Positions 23,301-30,986 of a stretch of 32,298 nucleotides of DNA are shown here, one piece after another. The DNA is from Deltaproteobacteria bacterium (lineage in GTDB: Bacteria > Desulfobacterota > Deferrisomatia > Deferrisomatales > BM512), in assembly GCA_002869015.1 (NCBI GenBank), contig PKTT01000002.1, forward strand, positions 1 to 32,298, written 5' to 3'. The notes beneath the pieces are model-generated. The model searched no databases, had not been told where the DNA came from, and saw only the letters and a program-made list of their open reading frames with translations. Position 1 is the first letter of the stretch. Each line of letters opens with the position of its first letter. A program made the position numbers and the translations under genes.

Positions 23301-24008
23301 TATCTTGATACCCATATCAGTGAGCTCGCGTTCGACAAGCTCAGCCCACCCCCTGTTTGCCGCTGGGTTTGCCGGGCTTGGGTGGGATATGCGCTCAATC
23401 CTCACACCCTTCTGCTCAAGAGCGGCCAGAGCCCTCTCCGCTGCGAAACGGCCAACTCCAATCACGAGCTCAGCGCCGAGGTACTCAATGTAACTACGCA
23501 AAGCTTCATCGCAGGGCTTAAAGAGCGCCTCACGCTCCATGGACTTCAGTTTATCAGGGGTTCGATTCCTACCGCTCTCTTCAAGAAAGATAAGAGGACA
23601 GTAGTTGACAACGAAAAAGCGCTTAAAGAAGTTATCCGGCTCGCCAAATCGATCTTTCGCCCAACCCCAAAGCCTGCTGCCGCTGACTTCACTGCGGGTG
23701 CAATCAAAACCAGTAACGGGCCTCTTTGGATGTTCATTCTCGGGCTTTTCTACATCCTCATCAATCTTCATCCACCCCTTGACCAACCGCACCTCCCCAA
23801 AGGGCACCCCAGTCTGCGCCATCCCCCATGGCCCCGGATTCATTCCGAGAAAGACGGCCTCCTTTTTTGGCCGCCCATAACGGCTCCAAAACGCCATGTG
23901 TGGCCGCTCGGCATACTTTAGGGGGTTGTAAACGGTATGCACCGGCTCCGCGAAGGATAACTCTTCCACCTCGCTGGAAAGTTTAGCCAAAATACTTTCT
24001 ATATCCAT
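23298..24008 (-). CDS. SMUG1-like uracil-DNA glycosylase, 236 aa
   Basis: SMUG1 enzymes excise uracil and oxidised pyrimidines from DNA to start base-excision repair. The protein has the diagnostic motif 1, GMNPGPWGMAQTGVPFGEV, with the catalytic Asn, and motif 2, HPSPANPAANRGW, with the catalytic His. The insertion-loop region between them (VGRFAAERAL) is also typical. Bacterial SMUG1 is known from Geobacter among others. I start at ATG 24008 because GAGG sits five bases upstream; the ATG at 24068 has no ribosome site and would add 20 residues. It is a single gene converging on the TlpA-like gene. Confidence 0.9.
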   Translation of the reverse strand: MDIESILAKLSSEVEELSFAEPVHTVYNPLKYAERPHMAFWSRYGRPKKEAVFLGMNPGPWGMAQTGVPFGEVRLVKGWMKIDEDVEKPENEHPKRPVTGFDCTRSEVSGSRLWGWAKDRFGEPDNFFKRFFVVNYCPLIFLEESGRNRTPDKLKSMEREALFKPCDEALRSYIEYLGAELVIGVGRFAAERALAALEQKGVRIERISHPSPANPAANRGWAELVERELTDMGIKI

Positions 24009-24081
24009 TAGTACCTCAAGAACGTTTTCGGGGCTCTCCTTCACCCAGATATTAAAGTCAGCGAACATTAAAATAAAGGGC

Positions 24082-24109
24082 TTGAAAATTTTATATATGC
24101 TTCGGTAAT
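24082..24109 (+). promoter_or_regulatory. Weak candidate promoter of the ECF sigma operon
   Basis: TTGAAA (24082-24087) and GGTAAT (24104-24109) are 16 bases apart, about 45 bases before the ATG at 24153. ECF sigma genes often autoregulate through a different promoter type, which I could not identify here. Confidence 0.25.
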
Positions 24110-24152
24110 CCGCTGCCTTTAAGGATACGTCGAATAAACTATAGGAGACGAT

Positions 24153-24779
24153 ATGAATTCAACGGCGAGTTCAGTTCACGCCGCGAGTCCTTTAGGGTAT
24201 GATTCTACGACAACTCTTAGGGACAGCGGCAAGATGACCGATACCGAATTTGAAAAATTCGTCATGGAAAATGAGGATGCGGCTTTGCGCCTTGCTTTCT
24301 CCTATCTAAAGGATTGGGAGGAAGCTCGTGACGCAGTCCAGGACGGGTTTGTCAAAGCTTACCGCAAGATGGGGAGCTTTCGGGGAGATTCATCCAGGCG
24401 CACTTGGTTCTACCGGCTAATGGTGAACCTCCTGAAGGATAAATTGAGGCGCAAGAAAGTTCGTAGGATAGTCAGCTTCATGCCCTTCGGCTTTTCAGGG
24501 GAGGGCGACGAGCCTCCCCCTATGGATCCTGCCGATTCAGCGCAGGGTCCCGCCGAAGAGACAGAAGCGCAGGCAATCAGGGAGGCCTTTGAGCGAGCGC
24601 TTGAGGCCCTTCCCGAACGTCAGGGGCAAGTCGCGGCGCTTCACCTGGCTTCTGGGTTGACACTTAAACAGGCTGCGGAGACCCTGGGCATTAGCGAGGG
24701 GGCAGCAAAGGCACATTACTTCAGGGCGGTAAGAGGACTCAGGAAGGAGATGGCCCTCTGGAAGGACGAGACAACATGA
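24153..24779 (+). CDS. ECF-type RNA polymerase sigma factor (RpoE-like), 208 aa
   Basis: Region 2 is clear (YLKDWEEARDAVQDGFVKAYRKMGSF, followed by RTWFYRLMVNLLKDKLRR, residues about 48-105), then an acidic linker, then region 4 (ALEALPERQGQVAALHLASGLTLKQAAETLGISEGAAKAHYFRAVRGLRK, residues about 148-198, seen here as the LTLKQAAETLGIS helix-turn-helix). The N-terminal 28 residues are an unusual extension; an internal ATG at 24234 is possible but the ATG at 24153 has a good AGGAG site. It overlaps the anti-sigma gene (ATGA), the usual regulated pair. Likely senses an envelope signal through its partner. Confidence 0.9.
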   Translation: MNSTASSVHAASPLGYDSTTTLRDSGKMTDTEFEKFVMENEDAALRLAFSYLKDWEEARDAVQDGFVKAYRKMGSFRGDSSRRTWFYRLMVNLLKDKLRRKKVRRIVSFMPFGFSGEGDEPPPMDPADSAQGPAEETEAQAIREAFERALEALPERQGQVAALHLASGLTLKQAAETLGISEGAAKAHYFRAVRGLRKEMALWKDETT

Positions 24780-25228
24780 TTGAAAAATATTGCGATGCCA
24801 AATGGGAGGAAGAACTCCTCCAAGCCGCATGGACTGGAGAGTCCAGCGTTGAAATTGTCGAACACCTTGCCGGCTGCGAAAAATGTCGCGCGTTCCTCAA
24901 AGCCGAGCAAAGACTCTCCGACGTAGCGCGTGATGCGGCTTTTTCCGTCAAACCGGGAGTAAAGCGGGGACTGCGTGAGGGTATATTCTCGCGGACTACC
25001 AGAAGGCCCTCATTTACCCACCGTTGGCAAGTGTGGGGAAAGGCGCTGGTTGCGGCTACGGGCATGGTCGCGGTGCTCTTCGTAATCCGCATGAACACAA
25101 ACGTCCAGACACCAAAACCCACGGTACCCGTTGGAATAGACATGGAGCTGCTTCAAAATATGGACGTTATTGAAAACATGGAGCTGCTAGAGATGCTCGA
25201 CGCGCTGGAGGAGCTTAGCGATGGCTGA
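24776..25228 (+). CDS. Zinc-finger anti-sigma factor, 150 aa
   Basis: An N-terminal ZAS-type motif, H-x3-C-x2-C (HLAGCEKC, residues about 30-37), is followed by a linker and one transmembrane helix (ALVAATGMVAVLFVI, about 89-103). The remaining 45 residues are periplasmic and acidic, rich in Met and Leu (MELLQNMDVIENMELLEML). It should hold the ECF factor inactive until a periplasmic or redox signal releases it. The ATG overlaps the sigma gene stop, and the end overlaps the next small gene by eight bases. Confidence 0.87.
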   Translation: MIEKYCDAKWEEELLQAAWTGESSVEIVEHLAGCEKCRAFLKAEQRLSDVARDAAFSVKPGVKRGLREGIFSRTTRRPSFTHRWQVWGKALVAATGMVAVLFVIRMNTNVQTPKPTVPVGIDMELLQNMDVIENMELLEMLDALEELSDG

Positions 25229-25391
25229 TAAGAGCCCTTGCACCCTCTCAGAAGCGGAGCTACGAGAGCTTATGACGAATCTGGATTTCTTTCTGGAGCT
25301 CTCCGACGCTGAACGCTTCGCGACGGACTGCGATAACGATGAACCGGAAATCCCCGCTGGAGCCGTGAATGAAGTTCCAAAAGCCCCTTGA
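25221..25391 (+). CDS. Small acidic protein in the sigma operon, 56 aa
   Basis: An ATG at 25221, inside the anti-sigma end and following GGAGGAGC, opens a 56-codon frame starting MADKSPCTLSEAELRELM and ending in PKAP at a TGA (25389-25391). It closes the gap between the anti-sigma gene and the next gene, overlapping both (8 and 23 bases). The middle (LDFFLELSDAERFATDCD) is helical and acidic. I do not recognise a family. The perfect translational coupling on both sides is the main evidence that it is real. Confidence 0.65.
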   Translation: MADKSPCTLSEAELRELMTNLDFFLELSDAERFATDCDNDEPEIPAGAVNEVPKAP

Positions 25392-25887
25392 TCGGATGAC
25401 GAGGCGTGAAGCGCTGGCAACGCTTATGGTCTGCGCGGCAGCGGTGATAATGCCTGAGATCTCTTTAGCCGACTCAAAGGATGAATCCGTAAAGAGATGG
25501 GAAACTCTTACCCCGGAGGAGCGTGAAAAGGCACTGGAGAGCTTTAAGAAGTGGCAGAAGTTGGATGGTAAAAGCAGGAAGCTGCTAGAGCGCCGTTATA
25601 GACGATGGATGGATATGAGCAAGGAACAACGGGAGTTCCTAAAGAGAAACGCTGAACGTTGGAGGCGCATGGACAGGGAGGAGCGTAAATGGCTCATGCG
25701 AAACTTTAAAAAGTGGCGCACCCTCTCTGAAAAGAGGCAAACCCGCCTATCGGAGATGCTAGACCGCCTCCACAAAATGAACCAGGAGAACAGAAGCCGC
25801 ACCATAAACATGTTAAAAAAGTGGAGAAAATTGAATCAGCGCGAGAGGCTTGAGCTTAAGCGCTGCCTTAACGATGATTGCAAGTAG
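25369..25887 (+). CDS. Exported DUF3106-like protein of seven 18-residue repeats, 172 aa
   Basis: The N-terminus (MTRREALATLMVCAAAVIMPEISLAD after nine residues, written here by its key features: two Arg, hydrophobic core, cleavage near LAD) is a signal peptide and may use the Tat route. The mature chain is seven tandem units of exactly 18 residues, each with Trp first (Leu in unit 6), Leu/Met fourth, Arg ninth and Lys/Arg last, for example WRKLNQRER. This matches the DUF3106 family, found near ECF sigma genes. The repeats should form a highly basic, extended helical structure, comparable to the periplasmic stress chaperone type but unproven. ATG at 25369 has GGAG at six bases. Its TAG stop directly abuts the stop of the converging antiporter gene. 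Confidence 0.82.
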   Translation: MKFQKPLDRMTRREALATLMVCAAAVIMPEISLADSKDESVKRWETLTPEEREKALESFKKWQKLDGKSRKLLERRYRRWMDMSKEQREFLKRNAERWRRMDREERKWLMRNFKKWRTLSEKRQTRLSEMLDRLHKMNQENRSRTINMLKKWRKLNQRERLELKRCLNDDCK

Positions 25888-27564
25888 CTAATCATCAAGG
25901 AAGTAATTGTAGTCCTGTCTGGCCCCACTCTCGAGAATCTCGTAAATTTCAGCCGAACTCCTAGCCGTAAGTAAGTGGGCCCGCACCTCCGGGTCACTCA
26001 TAAGACCGGCCACCGCAGACATAATCTCAAGGTGGCGCTCTTCATACCCCTCAGGGGTCGCAATCAGGATTACCACCCTTACAGGCTCCCCGTCCGGGGC
26101 GTCGAAATCAACCCCTTTGGGGCATAAACCCATGGCGCCAAGTATCTCCGGCCCTGACTCTATATGCGCATGCGGCAGCGCAACCCCCGAGCCGATGGCA
26201 GTAGAGAAGCTTCTTTCGCGCGCCTCCACAGACTCCACCAGATCATCCAGCGTTACATCGCTGACGCCATGGGTCTTTATCATGAATTCACCCATCTTGC
26301 GGATAGCGTCCCACTTATCCTCCGCTTTCAGAGGGTATAGGATATGCTCCTCCTGTAAAAACTCAACCAAGCGGCGTCTATCCTTACCCGCCTCCTCCGC
26401 TGCCCGCACGCTCCTCCTTACGAGTGGAGGGCCAAAAATCTCATTTAAAACCACCGTAGCCAAAACAACGTTGGTTATGGCGCCGACTAATTCGGAGGGG
26501 AAGCGGCCATCACCCTGTAGGACTACAAGTAGGCCAATTGCTAAACCGGCCTGCGGCAAAAGGGTTGGCCCGATGGCTTTTGATACCCTGGGAGGAGCGC
26601 CCCCTATATAGGCTCCTATGGATGCGCCAAAGACCTTTCCGATGCCACGCGTCACAAGGTAGGCACCACCAGCAACACCCATCGCCGGCAGTGAAGATAG
26701 GTGGAGGTCAATTCCTGCAAGGGTAAAAAATGATGTTAGGACCATCGGCTGGAAGTCCTCCAGCGCGCTTACCAGGTCCTCCCCCTCACGCCCGGAGTTT
26801 CCAAGGACAACTCCCATGGATAGATTCGTAAGGAGTGGATTCAGCCCTATGGATTGAGCGCCGCCCGTAGTCATCAAGACTCCGAAGAGGAGGCCCGTAA
26901 AGGGGGTTATGTCTCGCCTGCGGACTGCGGTGAGGATCAGCTTGCCCGCGACAGCTCCTATCATCACCGAAAATAGAAGGTCTCTCCCCGCCAAGGCAAG
27001 CTTCGTCCCCAGAGAGCCCGCTCCAGGCCCTACGAACTGCGCCGCCGTAACCATAGTGGCGGAAAAGAGGATGAGACAGAGCACATTGTCAAGCGCAACA
27101 GAGGCAAGGGTGGTTTTAACCATCAACCCCTTTGCCCTCTCCTCCCTGAATACCGCAAGCACTGTCGCCGGAGCTGTTGCTGTGGCTATAGCGCCAAGGA
27201 TCAAGGACATCGCCATATCTTCCGTCAGAAAATATATGGCGAACACAACCAGTGAATAGGTAAAGATGACCTCTACCAGCGTTACGGAGAGTATTCTCCT
27301 GACAGAGTTATGGAGCCGCCGCCAGCTCAGGTGACCGCCAATTACTGCTGTTATAAGCCCCATGGCGAACATGGTCGCGGGCTCTAGCAGCTGCGCTGTG
27401 CCTTCGGAGAAAAACCCGAATATCGATGGCCCAAGCGCAACGCCAACGATGATGTTGCCTGTCACCGAGGGCATGTGTAGCCTTTTGGCCAAAAGCCCCC
27501 CCGCATAGCCACTGGCGAAGATAAGGGCAATTGTAAAGAGTGGATTTAAAGCATTTATATCCAA
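25888..27564 (-). CDS. CPA2-family Na+(K+)/H+ antiporter fused to PTS EIIA-like domain, 558 aa
   Basis: Residues 1-385 are about twelve transmembrane helices of a CPA2 antiporter: GGLLAKRLHMPSVTGNIIVGVALGPS at the start, GAIATATAPATVLAVFREERAKG and the buried acid pair in SVALDNVLCLIL, then GLNPLLTNLSMGVVLGN. Residues about 405-550 form a PTS EIIA domain of the fructose/nitrogen type with the presumed phospho-His465 in GSGVALPHAH and the GVDFDAPDG stretch. EIIA domains on antiporters probably regulate ion transport by phosphorylation or direct binding. The start is TTG at 27564 behind GGAG with five bases of spacing. It ends tail-to-tail, without a gap, with the DUF3106-like gene. Confidence 0.9.
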   Translation of the reverse strand: MDINALNPLFTIALIFASGYAGGLLAKRLHMPSVTGNIIVGVALGPSIFGFFSEGTAQLLEPATMFAMGLITAVIGGHLSWRRLHNSVRRILSVTLVEVIFTYSLVVFAIYFLTEDMAMSLILGAIATATAPATVLAVFREERAKGLMVKTTLASVALDNVLCLILFSATMVTAAQFVGPGAGSLGTKLALAGRDLLFSVMIGAVAGKLILTAVRRRDITPFTGLLFGVLMTTGGAQSIGLNPLLTNLSMGVVLGNSGREGEDLVSALEDFQPMVLTSFFTLAGIDLHLSSLPAMGVAGGAYLVTRGIGKVFGASIGAYIGGAPPRVSKAIGPTLLPQAGLAIGLLVVLQGDGRFPSELVGAITNVVLATVVLNEIFGPPLVRRSVRAAEEAGKDRRRLVEFLQEEHILYPLKAEDKWDAIRKMGEFMIKTHGVSDVTLDDLVESVEARERSFSTAIGSGVALPHAHIESGPEILGAMGLCPKGVDFDAPDGEPVRVVILIATPEGYEERHLEIMSAVAGLMSDPEVRAHLLTARSSAEIYEILESGARQDYNYFLDD

Positions 27565-27671
27565 AGGGTCTCCAATGGTTAATTAACGACTCTTACTAAA
27601 AGATAGGGGATGATGCGCTATGATTAAAGTAAAAATAATGCCGGCGCATATATCAAAGGGGCCACCACTCT

Positions 27672-28253
27672 TTACTCAATTTTATCTATAACTTTTATAA
27701 GACCCGTACCTAGGTCATATACCCAGCCGTGGCAGGAAAGCTTTTTTTGCTCAACCCCCTCCTTGACCTCATCAATTAAGAGCAGGTTTTTTAGCTGTAG
27801 CCTCACGTTCTCCTCCACAAGGACCTTGAGTCGCTCCTCCTCATTTACATCACCGCCAAGCTTGTCGCTTACCTCTTTGGCGGGCGCCGCCTTTTCAAGC
27901 CATGAGTTGACAGCCTCATTCTTAACAAGGCCATTGTCGAGCGCTATCAGCCCGCCACAACCATAGTGCCCGCACAACACAATGTCTCTAACCGCCAGGA
28001 CCTTAACCGCATATGAGATTACTGCGGCGAGGCTTGGGTCATCCGGGCGGATTATGTTGGCTATGTTCCTGTGAACGAAGAGCTCTCCAGGTGGGGCGGA
28101 GGTAATTATATTCGGAACGACACGCGAATCAGAGCACCCTATCCAAAGGGCCCTGGGAGACTGCCCCCGCTCCAGCTCGTTGTAAAAATCAGCGGCTGGA
28201 GAGAATATCTCCTCTACATATTTCAGGTTGCCCTCCAGGAAGCGCTCGCTCAC
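27672..28253 (-). CDS. Beta-class carbonic anhydrase, 193 aa
   Basis: The enzyme interconverts CO2 and bicarbonate. Zinc ligands and the Asp-Arg dyad are visible: WIGCSDSRVVP (Cys, Asp, Arg) and LCGHYGCGG (His, Cys), with HRNIANII between them, all diagnostic of beta carbonic anhydrases. I place the start at GTG 28253, which has a perfect AAAGGAGG site at five bases, giving an N-terminus SERFLEGNLKYVEEIF like the family; the longer frame from GTG 28307 has no ribosome site and runs into the promoter. It is divergent from tyrS. Confidence 0.95.
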   Translation of the reverse strand: MSERFLEGNLKYVEEIFSPAADFYNELERGQSPRALWIGCSDSRVVPNIITSAPPGELFVHRNIANIIRPDDPSLAAVISYAVKVLAVRDIVLCGHYGCGGLIALDNGLVKNEAVNSWLEKAAPAKEVSDKLGGDVNEEERLKVLVEENVRLQLKNLLLIDEVKEGVEQKKLSCHGWVYDLGTGLIKVIDKIE

Positions 28254-28285
28254 GGTATCCTCCTTTACGGTATCAATATTTATGA

Positions 28286-28314
28286 AGTATCTCTTCCAAT
28301 TGGACACTTTGCAA
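28286..28314 (-). promoter_or_regulatory. Candidate promoter of the carbonic anhydrase gene
   Basis: On the minus strand TTGCAA (28314-28309) and GATACT (28291-28286) are 17 bases apart; the transcript would begin about 25 bases before the GTG at 28253. It overlaps the tyrS promoter on the other strand, so the two genes may compete for polymerase. Confidence 0.33.
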
Positions 28315-28329
28315 AAAGATTACTTATAA
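28300..28329 (+). promoter_or_regulatory. Candidate promoter of tyrS
   Basis: TTGGAC (28300-28305) and TTATAA (28324-28329) are 18 bases apart, about 85 bases before the tyrS ATG. No T-box or other leader structure is evident. Confidence 0.32.
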
Positions 28330-28420
28330 GCGCCATATTTGCTCCTCAAAAAATTTGGAAATACGAGGGCAAAGAGGCATAATACCTTGCCTTGACCGCC
28401 ACAACAAAACGGAGCAGAAA

Positions 28421-29692
28421 ATGAAATCCCTGTACGACGTCCTTGAAGAGAGAGGCCTCATCTCACAGTGCACAGATGAGGAGCTTCGCGATAAGTTAAT
28501 CAAGGAGAAGTGTACCGTTTATATAGGATTCGACCCCACCGCCGACTCCCTGCACCTCGGCTCTATGGTGCCGATAATGGTCCTTGCCCACTACCAGAGG
28601 TCGGGACACACAGCCATAGCGCTGGTAGGAGGCGCCACAGGCATGGTGGGCGACCCCAGCGGCAAAAGCGAGGAGCGGAACCTCCTCACGGCGGAGCAGG
28701 TAAAGGAGAACGTGGCGGGGATCAGGAAGCAGCTGTCGCACTTTTTGGACTTTGACGGCGACAATCCGGCGCTGTTGCTTGATAACCACGATTGGATAGG
28801 CCCGATGTCCTTTATCGACTGGCTTAGGGATGTGGGCAAATATTTCAACCTCAACGTAATGCTTGGAAAAGAGTCGGTAAAGGCACGGCTCGCCTCAGAC
28901 GCTGGGCTCTCCTACACGGAGTTCAGCTACCAGACGATGCAGGCATACGACTTCCTGCACCTCTTCGACCACCACGGCTGCACCATCCAGGGCGGCGGAA
29001 GCGACCAGTGGGGCAACATAACAGCCGGTATCGACCTTATTAGAAAAGCACGCGGAAAATCCGCTTATGGTCTTACCTCACCGCTGATAACAACAGCGAA
29101 GGGTGAAAAGTTCGGCAAATCAGCGGGCAACGCAATCTGGCTCGACCCCAACCGCACAAGCCCATACAAATATTACCAGTACTGGATCAACACCGATGAC
29201 CGAGACGTAGAGCGTTATCTGAAGTTCTTCACCTTCCTTCCCATTGAGGAGATAGAGGAAATTATGAGGGCGCACGAAGAAGCCCCCGGTAGGCGCGAGG
29301 CCCAGAGAAGATTGGCTATAGAGTCAACGACATTGGTGCATGGTCAGGAAGGTCTTGATAAAGCCCTAAGGGCAAGTCAGGTTCTCTTCGGTGGTGAAAT
29401 CGACGGCATGAGCGATGGAGAGTTAAGCGAGATTTTCGCTGATGTACCCTCCATAGAGATTGGACGAGAACGCCTTAACGATGGCATCGGGCTTATCGAT
29501 CTGCTACACGAAGCCGGTGCATGCAAATCTAAGGGGGAGGCGCGCCGCGACATAACAGGCGGCGGCATCTACATAAACAACGAGCGGCAAGGGGATATTG
29601 AGCGGGTGGTTACTGAAGATGACCTTGCCACTGAGACCATTCTGGTTCTTAGGAAGGGCAAGAAAAATTACAGGATGGTGCGCTTCACTTAA
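28421..29692 (+). CDS. tyrS: Tyrosyl-tRNA synthetase, 423 aa
   Basis: The class I synthetase charges tRNA-Tyr. The HIGH-type motif is HLGS in GFDPTADSLHLGSMVP, the tyrosine pocket includes YTEFSYQTMQAYDFLHL and GGSDQWGNI, and the KMSKS-type loop is KFGKS (GEKFGKSAGNA). The C-terminal 65 residues form an S4 RNA-binding domain (ACKSKGEARRDITGGGIYINN). Length and order match bacterial TyrRS of the E. coli type. ATG at 28421 follows GGAG at six bases; an in-frame ATG at 28355 would add 22 residues that relatives lack. Confidence 0.97.
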   Translation: MKSLYDVLEERGLISQCTDEELRDKLIKEKCTVYIGFDPTADSLHLGSMVPIMVLAHYQRSGHTAIALVGGATGMVGDPSGKSEERNLLTAEQVKENVAGIRKQLSHFLDFDGDNPALLLDNHDWIGPMSFIDWLRDVGKYFNLNVMLGKESVKARLASDAGLSYTEFSYQTMQAYDFLHLFDHHGCTIQGGGSDQWGNITAGIDLIRKARGKSAYGLTSPLITTAKGEKFGKSAGNAIWLDPNRTSPYKYYQYWINTDDRDVERYLKFFTFLPIEEIEEIMRAHEEAPGRREAQRRLAIESTTLVHGQEGLDKALRASQVLFGGEIDGMSDGELSEIFADVPSIEIGRERLNDGIGLIDLLHEAGACKSKGEARRDITGGGIYINNERQGDIERVVTEDDLATETILVLRKGKKNYRMVRFT

Positions 29693-29704
29693 AGGCAGCG
29701 CTTA

Positions 29705-30172
29705 TCACCTGAAGATTACGTAGCATTTGAGGGTACTTCCAAACTCCTTCGTCCCGAGGCGCGTGTACTGTAGTGAAACGAGCGCTACTTCATCGCCGGA
29801 GAGGGTAGACCAAGGCGCCATGTATTGCCTGACGTAGGTCTCCTCATCCTTTGAAGTGTCCAGGTGCTCGACCCAGCTCCAATAGCCCTTCTCACCAAGT
29901 TTATCGGGGAAGTAGCCGTCGTCGCGCATCTTGCTCCTCAAAAACTCAAGGAGCTTCATTGGAGGATACGGCGCGTCTACATCATATACTACCTGCCAAG
30001 TTCCCGTATAAGAGAGCTCCTTGGCTGAAACGTTATAAGCCTCCGGGTAGACAAGCGCCAACACCTCAGCAGGTGGGGCCTTCTCCTTCTTTTTCGAATC
30101 CTCGGCTGCCTTTTCGGAGCAGCCCAGTAGGGCTACTGTAATTAACAGTATAAAGATCGAAAATCTTCTCAC
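29705..30172 (-). CDS. Lipoprotein of unknown function, 155 aa
   Basis: A lipobox (ALLGC, Cys18) follows a short basic and hydrophobic N-terminus. A charged linker leads to a domain of about 115 residues with VYPEAYNVSAKELSYTGTWQ, a LLEFLRSKMRDDGYF helix and beta strands ending in LKCYVIFR. The alternation of strands and one helix resembles small lipoprotein domains that appear in DUF-type families, but I do not recognise one. GTG at 30172 has GGAG at seven bases. It converges on tyrS with a 12-base gap. Confidence 0.72.
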   Translation of the reverse strand: MRRFSIFILLITVALLGCSEKAAEDSKKKEKAPPAEVLALVYPEAYNVSAKELSYTGTWQVVYDVDAPYPPMKLLEFLRSKMRDDGYFPDKLGEKGYWSWVEHLDTSKDEETYVRQYMAPWSTLSGDEVALVSLQYTRLGTKEFGSTLKCYVIFR

Positions 30173-30217
30173 GTCTCAACTCCGTCCAAGCCGCTGTGAA
30201 ACATAAACTCATTAAGA

Positions 30218-30226
30218 ATTATATCA
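30218..30226 (-). promoter_or_regulatory. Extended -10 promoter of the small lipoprotein gene
   Basis: On the minus strand TGATATAAT is a perfect extended -10 element. No strong -35 box lies at normal spacing, which extended -10 promoters tolerate. The leader would be about 40 bases. Confidence 0.45.
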
Positions 30227-30283
30227 CAATTACCTGAGGAGAAGCCAAAGAAGGTAGAGCAGCTCTTTTGGGCTACTCCCGGG

Positions 30284-30312
30284 TTGATTTTTTCAATCAC
30301 TTGCTTTAATCT
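30284..30312 (+). promoter_or_regulatory. Candidate promoter of the TetR-family regulator and efflux genes
   Basis: TTGATT (30284-30289) and TAATCT (30307-30312) are 17 bases apart, about 40 bases before the regulator start at 30354. The -10 word is part of a directly repeated 11-mer (see the operator entry). Confidence 0.33.
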
Positions 30313-30334
30313 TGTGCTTTAATCTATTGATTGA
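30293..30334. promoter_or_regulatory. Possible TetR operator: repeats within the promoter
   Basis: An inverted pair, TCAATCA (30293-30299) and TGATTGA (30328-30334), flanks two direct copies of TGCTTTAATCT (30302-30312 and 30315-30325, period 13). Both structures overlap the candidate -10 region, as expected for self-repression by the adjacent regulator. Confidence 0.4.
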
Positions 30335-30353
30335 CCCATTCCCCGAGGAAAAT

Positions 30354-30986
30354 ATGAGTGAAGAGAAGACAACTCAGGAGCGGCTTCTGGAGGCGGGAGC
30401 GGAGCTTTTCTCCAAAAAGCACTACTCAGAGACCTCTACAAGGGAGATTGCAGAGGCGGCAGATGCAAATGTCGCGGCGATAAATTACCACTTCGGCTCA
30501 AAAGAGAACCTTTATAAAGAGGTTATCCGCAAGGTAATTAGAGACCAAAAAGAGAAGCGAAAAAATCTGGTTGACCCCCTATGCTCCGCTGAAGCTCCTC
30601 CCCTTAAAGAACTCATAGCCAACTTCATAGAGGGCCACTTCGAGCTGAAAGACAGCGAAGAGATTTGCGCCGTCGACCTGCCCTTGGTCTTCAGAGAGAT
30701 TTCCAGCCCTGGTCCGGGCTTTGAGATAATTGTGGAGGAGATGATCAGGCCCAACCACGACCTTCTTTTCAAGCATATACGAAGGGAGTACCCGACCATC
30801 TCACCTGAAAGGGCCTCAATGTGCATAGCATCACTGATAGGCCAGATAATTCACTTCATAAGGGCGCGCAAAGTTCTTGAGTCGCTCTTCGACAGGGAGT
30901 ACGACCCAGAGTTTGCCAGCAGGATAAGCAAGCACATAGTAGAGTTCTCCATAGCTGGTATGGAGGCTGCCGCATGCGAAGAGTAA
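30354..30986 (+). CDS. TetR/AcrR-family transcriptional regulator, CecR-like, 210 aa
   Basis: The N-terminal helix-turn-helix is typical: ERLLEAGAELFSKKHYSETSTREIAEAADANVAAINYHFGSKENLYKEV, summarised as GAELFSKKHY, then STREIAEAA, then INYHFGSKENLY. The ligand-binding part contains PLVFREISSPGPGFEIIVEEMIRP, a pattern of the CecR/YbiH subgroup that controls drug-efflux genes. ATG at 30354 has GAGGAA at about five bases; the open frame upstream to ATG 30312 lacks a site and overlaps the promoter. It overlaps the outer-membrane channel gene by 13 bases, suggesting the pair forms an efflux operon under its own control. Confidence 0.9.
   Translation: MSEEKTTQERLLEAGAELFSKKHYSETSTREIAEAADANVAAINYHFGSKENLYKEVIRKVIRDQKEKRKNLVDPLCSAEAPPLKELIANFIEGHFELKDSEEICAVDLPLVFREISSPGPGFEIIVEEMIRPNHDLLFKHIRREYPTISPERASMCIASLIGQIIHFIRARKVLESLFDREYDPEFASRISKHIVEFSIAGMEAAACEE

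Noticed and set aside
28254-28307. N-terminal extension of the carbonic anhydrase from GTG 28307
   Set aside because: No ribosome site, overlaps the candidate promoter, while GTG 28253 has a perfect GGAGG site.
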